Part shown: in pieces, positions 30,600 to 37,724 of the stretch | Position numbering within the stretch: the stretch's first letter is position 1 | Layout: every line of letters starts with the position of its first letter | Assembly (NCBI GenBank): GCA_016223245.1 | Contig: JACRPL010000021.1 | Coordinates: 1 to 37,724, forward strand | Length of the DNA stretch: 37,724 bases | Direction: 5' to 3' | Source of the DNA: Candidatus Saganbacteria bacterium | GTDB lineage: Bacteria; Margulisbacteria; WOR-1; XYC2-FULL-46-14; XYC2-FULL-37-10 | Program-made: the position numbers and the translations under genes | The notes under the pieces: model-generated | Database searches by the model: none | Seen by the model: the letters and a program-made list of their open reading frames with translations, nothing else | What the model was told of the DNA's origin: nothing

Positions 30600-31086
30600 A
30601 AAAGACCCTGCCTGCCGGCAGGCAGGTTACACATTGATCGAACTGATAATTGTCATTACGATAGTTTCAGTTTTTTCTTTTTCCTTTGCCGTGTTTATCG
30701 CAAAAGCGACCGATGCGTGGCTGTTTGTAAAGTCAAGGGAAAGCGCTTTCGGGTCTGCAAGATATTCGCTCAACAGGACATTAACCGAATTGCGCAGGGC
30801 AGGGGGAGCATCACAAATATTGGTCGCCTCGCCGTCCGAATGCCAATTTGTCGATATTTCCGGCAATACTATTGATTTCAAACAGGCAGGGAGCTCTTTG
30901 TACAGGAACAACGACGTATTGGCATCGGACCTTGTTTCCCCTTCCGGGCTTGTATTTACTTATTTGAACAGCACAGCTGTCTCGACAACTGATGTTTTGA
31001 GCATACGGGCTATTAGAGTGAAGATAAGCATTGTGAAGAATGCCCAGACTGTAATTTTAGAATCATCAGCCAGGATCAGGAATTAA
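30589..31086 (+). CDS. Minor pilin, PilW/GspJ type
   Basis: The 165-residue prepilin has the leader MVSKKDPACRQAG cut before YTLIEL. PACRQAG is encoded by a perfect 20-base palindrome (30607-30626). The hydrophobic helix (IVITIVSVFSFSFAVFIA) and a beta-rich body with SARYSLNRTLTELRRAGG fit the PilW/GspJ pattern. It overlaps the previous gene by 11 bases and the next by one. An unusual Cys in the leader comes from the repeat. Confidence 0.82.
   Translation: MVSKKDPACRQAGYTLIELIIVITIVSVFSFSFAVFIAKATDAWLFVKSRESAFGSARYSLNRTLTELRRAGGASQILVASPSECQFVDISGNTIDFKQAGSSLYRNNDVLASDLVSPSGLVFTYLNSTAVSTTDVLSIRAIRVKISIVKNAQTVILESSARIRN
30607..30626. repeat. Perfect 20-base palindrome at prepilin cleavage site, copy 2
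   Basis: CCTGCCTGCCGGCAGGCAGG is fully self-complementary. It is read as PACRQAG with the final GG beginning the cleavage-site glycine codon. Related copies lie at 30207-30222 and 17013-17028. Confidence 0.9.
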
Positions 31087-32315
31087 TGAAAAAAAACGGA
31101 TTTGTCCTTGTAGTTGCAATTTTTGTCATCCTTGTTTTTTCTATCTTGGGGGTTGTTGCGGCATCCCTGCTTTCAGGAGAAAGCCTGCAGGTATTAAAAG
31201 ACCAAAAGGGTCTCGCGGCTTTGCAGCTGGCGGATGCCGGGCTTAGATTTGCTATCGCATCCGACCTGCAAAATGATCTTGACTGGTCGAACAATAATAA
31301 CTTTGCGAAAAATATCAATCCCGGATCATTTACGATTTCATATTCTTCAAAACTCCAGGACAGCATAACGGTCCAATCGGCCGGTTTGGTCTCGGGAGTG
31401 TCAAGGACTGTCCAAGCCTACATTATTCGCGGCACAATCCCTCCTGCGTTTGAATTCGGGCTTTTTGCCGGAAACCAGGGAGGAGGCCCGCTAACCATAC
31501 AAAATTTGGCTACTATCAGTGGTGATTTTTATTACAATGGCGATGTTATCATGAAAAATTCGGCAAGGCTTATTAACGGCACCATGACAAGCAATAGTTT
31601 GACCCTGCAAAATTCGGCAACTTGCGCATCGTGGGAACCCCTGCCTGTGCCTCCAATCTCCCTTCCATCTTTTGATACTTCGTATTATGATAACCTGCTT
31701 TCTGAAACGACAAAATCAGCGACTTCCGCCCTGGTCTTGAGCGGATCATCGGTGCTTAATTTGGACGGCCAAATAAAATATTACACGGTTGGCGTGCTAA
31801 GCGGGAGCGCGCGCATAAATGGCCCCGGGACGCTTGTCATAAAAGGAAGCCTTGCCGTCCAAAATTCCGCAGTTATCGGAAGCAATATAAAAGTTATTGT
31901 TGGCGGGGCAACCGCGATCCAAAATTCATCACAGGTTGGCGCAACAACTGAAATAATAAGCCAAGGGCCCATTGCCATCCAAAACAGCATTAATTTCCCT
32001 GGGAATAATTTGTTATTCTCATACGATGATATAGATTTCAGCAATACCGCTTTTTTCTATGGGAGCGTATTGGCGCCAAACGATGAAATAACCTCTGTAA
32101 ATTCAACCAAGTTCAGGGGGCTTATCTATGCCGAATCTATCGATATGCAAAATTCGACAGATCTCCGGGGCAGTATTGTTGTTGATTCCGTGGGGGTCTT
32201 TTCAAATTCTTCGACTGTAACCTATGACCTGAGCGTTCTGCCTACAAATTGGCCGCCGGGGATCGATGGCGGAGGATCGGGGATCACGATTTCTATTTGG
32301 CAGGAAATTTATTGA
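31086..32315 (+). CDS. PilX/GspK-like minor pilin with repetitive beta-helix-like body
   Basis: The 409-residue protein begins MKKNG/FVLVVAIFVILVF, a prepilin-like N-terminus without Glu5, as in GspK-type tip proteins, and LADAGLRFAI after the helix is typical of PilX N-termini. The C-terminal two thirds has a repeated (I/L/V)QN(S) motif at residues 139, 157 (KN), 175, 259, 279, 299 and 355, with an exact spacing of 20 from 259 to 299, which suggests beta-helix rungs. The likely role is at the pilus tip. It overlaps the previous gene by one base. Confidence 0.75.
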   Translation: MKKNGFVLVVAIFVILVFSILGVVAASLLSGESLQVLKDQKGLAALQLADAGLRFAIASDLQNDLDWSNNNNFAKNINPGSFTISYSSKLQDSITVQSAGLVSGVSRTVQAYIIRGTIPPAFEFGLFAGNQGGGPLTIQNLATISGDFYYNGDVIMKNSARLINGTMTSNSLTLQNSATCASWEPLPVPPISLPSFDTSYYDNLLSETTKSATSALVLSGSSVLNLDGQIKYYTVGVLSGSARINGPGTLVIKGSLAVQNSAVIGSNIKVIVGGATAIQNSSQVGATTEIISQGPIAIQNSINFPGNNLLFSYDDIDFSNTAFFYGSVLAPNDEITSVNSTKFRGLIYAESIDMQNSTDLRGSIVVDSVGVFSNSSTVTYDLSVLPTNWPPGIDGGGSGITISIWQEIY

Positions 32316-32341
32316 CAATAACCCCACCTTTCATATATATT
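32312..32341 (+). promoter_or_regulatory. Promoter of the pilMN operon
   Basis: TTGACA (32312-32317) overlaps the stop codon of the preceding gene. With an 18-base spacer, TATATT (32336-32341) predicts a start near 32348, two bases before the ATG. The spacing of the -10 box is not certain in this TA-rich run. Confidence 0.55.
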
Positions 32342-32349
32342 AGGTTGAA

Positions 32350-33984
32350 ATGATAGAAAAAAGTATTTTAGGGATTGATCTTAGGGCGCCCTTTGTTAAA
32401 GTCGTTGAACTTAAAAATACAACTTCTGGTTTTATCTTATCTTCATGGGCGATCGATGAATTGCAAAACGATTTGATCGATAAGCATCCGGACATGGAAG
32501 CCGCGCAGGGCGCTAGCATAAAAAAAATAATAACCGAAAAAAGCATTAAAACGAAGGAAGCATATTTTGTTATCGGAGGGCGCGATGTGCTTGTTAAAAA
32601 GCTTTCGATGCCAAAGCTTTCGCATGAAGAGATAAAGCAAGCGATCATTTGGAAGGTCAAGGACGAAATCGTGTTTAACGCAGAAGAATCAATTGTTGAT
32701 TATTCGCCTCTTGCCCTGAAACCAGGTTCGGAAGAACAAGAGGTTATTGCCGCAATAGTGAATAGAGAAACGATAAAACGCATTGGAGAGATCGCATTAT
32801 CCGCCAATTTAAAGCTTGCTTCAATTGTTCCGGTCCCTGTTGCTTTGCGGTCATTGTGCATGGGGGAATTGGCTAAGACTCCGGTCCTCTTTATCATGTA
32901 TATGGGCCGCAGGACCATGAACATGAGTTTTTTTAAGGGATCCGAACTCCTCATCAACCGTGAAGTTTCGATCGGCGGCGAAGATATTACCCACGCAATG
33001 ACATCTGTTTTAGTTTCGGACGAAGGAAGGTCTGAACTCAAATATGAAGAGGCGGAAAAAATAAAAAGAGAGCATGGCATCCCTGTAAATATCGAGGCTT
33101 ATCCGGCAATTCCGCAAATAACTTCCGCAAATATTTATTCTCTTATGCGTCCGGCCCTTGAGCGGATGCAGGATGAGATATCAAGGACAATAGAATATTT
33201 TAAGGGACAAGAAGGAGATATAACGATAAATAAGATATTAGTGGTCGGAGGGGAAAGCAAAACGCCCAATATCAGGGAGTTTTTATCCGGTGTTCTTGGC
33301 CTGCCTGTGGAGTTTTTTGATCCGCTTTCGGAAGTTAAGGCCGCAGACGGCGTAAATGACGGCGAAAAACTAAAAGAAATATCGCCAAGGCTTGCATGTG
33401 CGATAGGCGCCGCAATGGCATCAGCCGAAAAAAACATAAACCTTGCTCCGCAAATCGAGGACAAATGGAAATCAATGCTTCGAAAGCATGCGAACCCGAT
33501 CAAAGTGTTTACAATTTTATTCTTGATCCTTTTTACCTATTATTCGGGCATGGTGTTTGTTTCTTATAACCTTAGCAATTCAATAAATAAGGCGGAAAAA
33601 ATATTGGCCGATATCAAGCCGCGCTTATTGCGGATCGAAGCTCTTGAAAAAGCAATGAAAGAAGAAGAGGGCAGGCGGGGGATATTCAAGTCGATAGAAT
33701 TATCTAGGGTGAAAATACCCGTAGTGCTTGAAGCGATAAGCGCAAATATTCCCGAATCCATTTTGATCGACAGCATCACTTTCATGGAAGCGGACAGGAA
33801 AACGACAATAAGGGGGGTTTCTTTGGGCAGGGGGGATTCCGCCGAAAATATTATATCGAAATTTGTTTCAAAACTGTCTGAAAACACGGTTTTTGAATCT
33901 TTGCAGCTTGTTTCGGTCATTAGGGCGGACGAATACCTCTACGATGCGTTCAATTTTGAAGTCATCGGCGTTATAAGGAAATAA
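32350..33984 (+). CDS. PilM-PilN fusion, pilus alignment subcomplex
   Basis: The 544 residues combine two proteins that are usually separate. Residues 1-360 are PilM, an actin-like cytoplasmic ATPase fold (ILGIDLRAPFVKVVEL, INREVSIGGEDIT, ILVVGGESKTPNI). Then comes INLAP (363-367), which corresponds to the INLLP peptide at the PilN N-terminus that docks into PilM, a membrane span (about 385-407), a coiled segment and a periplasmic PilN domain ending near VIRK. PilO follows after 2 bases. The fusion fixes a 1:1 ratio. Only weak AGG lies before the ATG; a nearly leaderless message is predicted. Confidence 0.88.
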   Translation: MIEKSILGIDLRAPFVKVVELKNTTSGFILSSWAIDELQNDLIDKHPDMEAAQGASIKKIITEKSIKTKEAYFVIGGRDVLVKKLSMPKLSHEEIKQAIIWKVKDEIVFNAEESIVDYSPLALKPGSEEQEVIAAIVNRETIKRIGEIALSANLKLASIVPVPVALRSLCMGELAKTPVLFIMYMGRRTMNMSFFKGSELLINREVSIGGEDITHAMTSVLVSDEGRSELKYEEAEKIKREHGIPVNIEAYPAIPQITSANIYSLMRPALERMQDEISRTIEYFKGQEGDITINKILVVGGESKTPNIREFLSGVLGLPVEFFDPLSEVKAADGVNDGEKLKEISPRLACAIGAAMASAEKNINLAPQIEDKWKSMLRKHANPIKVFTILFLILFTYYSGMVFVSYNLSNSINKAEKILADIKPRLLRIEALEKAMKEEEGRRGIFKSIELSRVKIPVVLEAISANIPESILIDSITFMEADRKTTIRGVSLGRGDSAENIISKFVSKLSENTVFESLQLVSVIRADEYLYDAFNFEVIGVIRK

Positions 33985-33986
33985 AC

Positions 33987-34499
33987 ATGAAAATAAAATT
34001 TTCCGACCGCGAGCGTTTGCTTCTTATTTTGGCCGGGGTTATTTTAGTCTTGTATTTTTTTATCCAATTTGTGTATCTTCCAAAGTCGAATGAGATATAC
34101 AAGCTTTCGCGAATACTCAATAAGGATAAAGAAGACCTACGGACAGCAAAAGAAAAAGAAAAGCTCCTGCAGAGTTTGGAAGAAAACCCTCTGCAGAAAA
34201 CAACAGCCAAGAAAACAAAAAACGAACAAATTGTTGAGGCTCTCAAGCATCTATCGCCTGTAATAACCCGTTTAAAGCTTGACCTTGTTTCGATGCGTCC
34301 CCGGAATGAGGAGATGAAAATCGATTCAGCCAATGCCATAAATTTTGACATTGAGTTTAAGGCAAGCTACAACAATGTCTATAAATTCTTGAAAGCGCTC
34401 GAGAGCCTTCCGATATTGATCCTTGTCGATTCGATCGACCTTAAGCGCATAGGCCGCGGGATTGTTGCGGCAAAATTCATACTTTCAGTGTATTATTAA
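33987..34499 (+). CDS. pilO: PilO-like pilus alignment protein
   Basis: The 170-residue protein has a short cytoplasmic start, one membrane span (about 9-27, LLLILAGVILVLYFFIQFV), a coiled-coil stretch (30-70) and a ferredoxin-like periplasmic domain (NAINFDIEFKASYNNVYKFLKALE). PilO forms heterodimers with PilN in the inner membrane. The gene starts 2 bases after the PilM-PilN fusion. Recognition rests on architecture and order more than on strong motifs. Confidence 0.8.
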   Translation: MKIKFSDRERLLLILAGVILVLYFFIQFVYLPKSNEIYKLSRILNKDKEDLRTAKEKEKLLQSLEENPLQKTTAKKTKNEQIVEALKHLSPVITRLKLDLVSMRPRNEEMKIDSANAINFDIEFKASYNNVYKFLKALESLPILILVDSIDLKRIGRGIVAAKFILSVYY

Positions 34500-34512
34500 C
34501 TTTGGGGGTAAT

Positions 34513-34986
34513 ATGGCTAAGGAATTTAGGATAATCGTATCATTAGGACTGGCGGTAATATCAACCGCGTATATTATTCTCTATTCCCCATTATCGGACC
34601 TGATCTTTGGATTGAAAAATGCGCAAATATATTCAAAGAACATGATCCCATCCCCAGGCGGCCTTGCGGTCGAGAACATTAAAAAAACCGCGAAGGGCGT
34701 AGAATTGACAGTGTCGTTAAAAGACCCGTTCAGTGTGCCTTTCGCATTTGAAAAAGCCCAATCGACTAGTGAAGCGCTTCCTACGAAAGAAGCGGTAAGC
34801 TTATTCAAGCTGCAAGCGGTAATTTTTCAAACAAACGGCAAGCCAACTGCCATCATTGATGATAAAATGCTTTATGAAGGACAGAAAATATATAATTGGA
34901 CAGTTTCTCGGATATTGTCGGATAAGGTCTTGCTTGTGCGCGGGAAAAACACAAAAACGTTAAAATTAAAATTGGGGGTTGAATGA
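34513..34986 (+). CDS. PilP/GspC-like periplasmic linker protein
   Basis: The 157-residue protein has an N-terminal membrane anchor (about 7-25) followed by a disordered linker and a small beta domain (VSLFKLQAVIFQTNGKPTAIIDDKMLYEGQ split over about 95-125) resembling the HR domain of PilP/GspC, which contacts the secretin. The ATG at 34513 is chosen because GGGGGT lies 7 bases upstream; the frame extends upstream into pilO. The stop overlaps the secretin start by 4 bases. Confidence 0.72.
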   Translation: MAKEFRIIVSLGLAVISTAYIILYSPLSDLIFGLKNAQIYSKNMIPSPGGLAVENIKKTAKGVELTVSLKDPFSVPFAFEKAQSTSEALPTKEAVSLFKLQAVIFQTNGKPTAIIDDKMLYEGQKIYNWTVSRILSDKVLLVRGKNTKTLKLKLGVE

Positions 34987-36251
34987 TGAAAATTAAAATA
35001 TTATTTGCGTTTATTTTCATGATTTGTATTTCAGGATATGCGGTGTCGGCGGATAAGGATGATAGGGATTATTCTATTAGCAAGGGAGGCCTATTAAGCT
35101 TTAAGCTCAAGGACGCGGAGATAAAATCGGTACTTCAGATATTTGCTAGGCAAATGGGAAAAAACATTGTGGCAGGAGATGGCGTAACGGGGAAAGTGAC
35201 GCTATCATTTGCAAATGTCAGGCCGCAGGAAGGCCTTGAAGCGGTCCTTCGCGCAAAAGGGTATGACTGGTACCTTGAAGGCGAAACGATCGTTGTTTCA
35301 AACCAGAAGGTTGTAAGGACTTATCTGCTCCAGTATGCCAACGCGTCTGAGATCAAAGGCGCGCTGGACCTGTTAATGGCGAAGGAAGACCAGGTTTCGG
35401 TCAACGACTCGTATAATGCGCTGATAGTCAAGACTTCGTCGGATAATATTGTCCGCATCGAAAAATCAATAAGGGATATGGATGTTCCGCCAGTGCAGGT
35501 AATGGTCGAAGCAAAGATCATCGAAGTAAAATCGGGCGATTCGGGCAATGCCGGCCTTGATGTCAAATACAATTACAAGACGAATCCGAACGATTCGGCC
35601 CAAACAAAGAATCTGGCGGGCAAGCCGACAGATTCGAGCCCACAAGGATTTTATTCGCAAGTGATCTCCGGGAACATAGAATCATATCTTTCGGCTGTTT
35701 TAACAAAAGTCGGGAATGATCTGATCGCTTCTCCCAAGATCGCGACGCTCAACCATAAGTCGGCGACAATACTCATAGGCTCAAAAATAGGATACAAAAC
35801 TTCCGTTATTTCGCAGACAAGTACGGTACAGCAGATCAACTTCCTGGAGACAGGGACCAAGCTTACGATCACTCCCCATGTAAGCAATGATGGTTTTATC
35901 AGGATGTCTATTTTCCCAAAGATCAGCGATGGCTATGTCACAGCCGACCTTCCGACCGAGAACACGACCGAGACCCAGAACGAAGTCCTTGTAAAAAGCG
36001 GGCAAACGATCGTGATAGGGGGGCTTACCAAAAACAAAGAAACCCAAACCGAGACAGGTATCCCATATTTAATGAATATCCCGTTTATCGGGAACTTCTT
36101 CAGGAAGACGACAATTGACAATGAAAAGCGCGAACTTTTGGTTGTGATCACGCCTACCATCATGACGCCCGAATATTTGACGAAAATGTCGGCTGAAATC
36201 GAAAATGCAGCCAAAAAAGAAGGAAGCAGGGGCTCTGCATTAGTGCATTAG
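34983..36251 (+). CDS. pilQ: Outer-membrane secretin (PilQ/GspD-like)
   Basis: The 422-residue precursor has a signal peptide (1-23, ending AVSA), an N0/STN-like domain (about 35-105, LKDAEIKSVLQIFARQMGKNIV), one N1-type domain (about 110-170) and the C-terminal secretin barrel (about 230-400) with NTTETQNEVLVKSGQTIVIGGL and VPFLG-like IPFIGNFF. It forms the pore through which the pilus leaves the cell. It is shorter than the usual 600-700 residues because AMIN and additional N domains are absent. It ends tail to tail with gpsA, overlapping by 4 bases. Confidence 0.92.
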   Translation: MMKIKILFAFIFMICISGYAVSADKDDRDYSISKGGLLSFKLKDAEIKSVLQIFARQMGKNIVAGDGVTGKVTLSFANVRPQEGLEAVLRAKGYDWYLEGETIVVSNQKVVRTYLLQYANASEIKGALDLLMAKEDQVSVNDSYNALIVKTSSDNIVRIEKSIRDMDVPPVQVMVEAKIIEVKSGDSGNAGLDVKYNYKTNPNDSAQTKNLAGKPTDSSPQGFYSQVISGNIESYLSAVLTKVGNDLIASPKIATLNHKSATILIGSKIGYKTSVISQTSTVQQINFLETGTKLTITPHVSNDGFIRMSIFPKISDGYVTADLPTENTTETQNEVLVKSGQTIVIGGLTKNKETQTETGIPYLMNIPFIGNFFRKTTIDNEKRELLVVITPTIMTPEYLTKMSAEIENAAKKEGSRGSALVH

Positions 36252-37237
36252 GATTCGCTTTTAAGCGGGCGGGACATCAGAGCCATAAGTGCTAAATCAA
36301 CGCTCTTATTTTCGAACAGAACATTGTATATTTCTTGCGTTATAGGCATTTCTATATTATATTTTTCTTTTAGCTTAATTGCGGCTTTGGCTGTTGTGAT
36401 CCCTTCGGCAACTGCGTTCATCGATCCTAAGATATCATTAAGTTTTTCGCCGTTTGCAAGCCTTTCTCCCACGATATGATTCCGGGACATCGGGCTTTGG
36501 CACGTTGTTACAAGGTCACCAAGTCCTGATAGCCCGTAAAATGTTTCGGCTTTCGCGCCCATGGCGATCCCAAGCCTTTTTATCTCGGAAATACCTCTTA
36601 TTATCAGTGCGGCCTTTGCGTTGTCGCCAAGCTTTTTCCCGTCAATAGCGCCGGCGGCGATTGCTATAATATTCTTTAATGCCCCGCCAAGCTCGACGCC
36701 TATTGGGTCGTCGCAAGTATAGACCCTGAAGTTTTTGCAATCCTTGAAAAGAAGCTGCAAATTTTGGCTTAAAGACAGATTATACGTGCCGATAACCGAC
36801 GCTGCTGGAAGCCCTCTTGCTATTTCTTTTGCGAGATTTGGCCCGGATATCGCAGCCGTAAGATTTGTCGTGAATTCGGCTATGATCTCAGTTGGCCTCT
36901 TTAACGTTGATATTTCAATTCCTTTTGATGCCGAAAGGACCTGTGTGTTGTCTTTTATTAATTTACCCGCTTCTTTTAATACAGACCTTATGTGCTGTGT
37001 CGGGACCGCGATCACTACAGTTTCGGAATTTTTAAGGCAATCCAAATCGTCGGTAATATCTATCTTTACTGGCAGCGGAAAACCAGGGAGGTATTTTTTA
37101 TTCTCGCGAAATTTTTGGAATTTCGATACCAGCTCTTTTTCAAACGACCAGATCGAAACTTCGTTGCCGTTTTGGGCTAAGAGTATCGCAAGTGTTGTTC
37201 CCCAAGCCCCGGCGCCTAGAACAGTTATTTTACTCAA
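36248..37237 (-). CDS. gpsA: Glycerol-3-phosphate dehydrogenase (NAD(P)+)
   Basis: GpsA reduces dihydroxyacetone phosphate to sn-glycerol 3-phosphate for phospholipid synthesis. The 329 residues have the N-terminal NAD-binding turn VLGAGAWGT (8-13), then PTQHIRSVL, ISGPNLAKEIARGLP (131-144), the catalytic-lysine segment GALKNIIAIAAG (Lys188) and GLSGLGDLVTTC. The start is TTG at 37237, overlapping the plsY stop by 4 bases (TTGA), with GGTGA upstream. Pairing with plsY puts two consecutive steps of phosphatidic-acid synthesis in one operon. Confidence 0.95.
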   Translation of the reverse strand: MSKITVLGAGAWGTTLAILLAQNGNEVSIWSFEKELVSKFQKFRENKKYLPGFPLPVKIDITDDLDCLKNSETVVIAVPTQHIRSVLKEAGKLIKDNTQVLSASKGIEISTLKRPTEIIAEFTTNLTAAISGPNLAKEIARGLPAASVIGTYNLSLSQNLQLLFKDCKNFRVYTCDDPIGVELGGALKNIIAIAAGAIDGKKLGDNAKAALIIRGISEIKRLGIAMGAKAETFYGLSGLGDLVTTCQSPMSRNHIVGERLANGEKLNDILGSMNAVAEGITTAKAAIKLKEKYNIEMPITQEIYNVLFENKSVDLALMALMSRPLKSES

Positions 37238-37724
37238 GATTTTTCACCGATCTTTCTTTCGGTCCCCGAGATCAATCGGCCGATATTGCTTTTATGCTTT
37301 ATCAATATGAGAATACATGCTAAAAGGGATAATATAAAATATGGCACAGGCTTTCCCAAAAGAAGCATTAGAAGGGTTGTTGTAAGCGCGCCAATAATCG
37401 ATGCGAGCGATACATAGCGAGACATAAGCATAACTAATGCGACAATTAAAAATACAAAGAAAAAGACATCCGGTGTTACGCCGAGCAGTACCCCAAGTCC
37501 TACCGCCGATCCTTTGCCGCCTTTAAATCCAAGAAATACAGAATACATATGGCCAAGTATTGCACCAAGACCTACTAATACAACAAGTAGTGGGTCGCCA
37601 AGATAATATATTGCAAGGCTAGCAGCCACAGTGCCTTTAAGCAGGTCAAGAATGAATACGGCGATGCCGGCTTTTGGTCCGATTATCCTTGCTACATTTG
37701 TAGCGCCAATATTGCCGCTGCCGC
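37234..37724 (-). CDS. plsY: Glycerol-3-phosphate acyltransferase PlsY, N-terminus cut by window end
   Basis: PlsY transfers acyl groups from acyl-phosphate to glycerol 3-phosphate in the membrane. The visible 162 residues contain GSGNIGATNVAR (the first conserved motif, at the very edge of the window), GHMYSVFLGFKGGKGSAVGLG (second motif) and SNIGRLISGTE (third motif), with several hydrophobic spans. The frame is open to the window edge, so the ATG at 37629 is internal and the true start lies about 40 codons beyond. Confidence 0.95.
   Translation of the reverse strand, partial: GSGNIGATNVARIIGPKAGIAVFILDLLKGTVAASLAIYYLGDPLLVVLVGLGAILGHMYSVFLGFKGGKGSAVGLGVLLGVTPDVFFFVFLIVALVMLMSRYVSLASIIGALTTTLLMLLLGKPVPYFILSLLACILILIKHKSNIGRLISGTERKIGEKS

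Noticed and set aside
36735-37310. 191-codon open frame on the plus strand
   Set aside because: It is antisense to the well-supported gpsA and matches no pattern I know; a shadow of codon use.

Overview
The window looks like part of the chromosome of an anaerobic, diderm (outer-membrane) bacterium from a little-studied lineage. The outer membrane is implied by an SLH-domain porin ending in a C-terminal Phe, a lipobox protein and a secretin. Anaerobic amino-acid fermentation is implied by a lysine 2,3-aminomutase / lysine 5,6-aminomutase / 3,5-diaminohexanoate dehydrogenase set. Palindromic repeats that insert in frame into genes, an SLH porin and a PilM-PilN fusion would suit a candidate phylum such as Margulisbacteria/WOR-1 or a neighbour, but this is a guess from gene content and no marker gene is present to prove it. 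Genes are tightly packed; no stretch over about 300 bases lacks a gene.

Region 1 (1-10300) is a lysine operon on the plus strand: a structured leader with a strong intrinsic terminator, a PhzF-family protein, a complete class II lysyl-tRNA synthetase, a stand-alone lysine-ketoglutarate-reductase-like protein, an unrecognised protein, then kamA, kdd, kamD and kamE. The kam/kdd enzymes carry lysine to beta-lysine, 3,5-diaminohexanoate and 3-keto-5-aminohexanoate. The later enzymes of the classical pathway (Kce, Kal) are not in the window. kamD is interrupted by a one-base frameshift close to its 5' end.

Region 2 (10300-20300) is mixed. It holds an AbiEi/AbiEii pair, a minus-strand operon (small membrane protein, CBS-domain site-2 protease, DJ-1/PfpI protein), an SLH porin, and a lipoprotein with a Ser-Thr microsatellite linker and a kelch-like propeller. 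Then come a RelBE-type pair whose toxin is cut off at a palindromic element, HicBA, a short biotin ligase, chorismate mutase, DAHP synthase and an MNT-HEPN pair. Four toxin-antitoxin-like modules lie within 10 kb, and two of them are driven by the same 31-bp promoter block.

Region 3 (20278-36251) opens with hflX on the minus strand, divergent from a receiver protein that starts a type IV pilus / type II secretion-like locus: PilB, PilC, major pilin, three envelope-glycan genes (YfhO, GT39-type transferase, GT2 polyprenyl-phosphate sugar synthase), four minor pilins, a PilM-PilN fusion, PilO, a PilP-like protein and a PilQ secretin. Region 4 is the minus-strand pair gpsA-plsY for phospholipid synthesis; plsY runs off the window end.

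Two themes cross these regions. First, many transcription-unit starts have a -10 box so close to the start codon that the mRNA would be leaderless or nearly so. Second, short palindromic repeats have been absorbed into reading frames, including at two prepilin cleavage sites.
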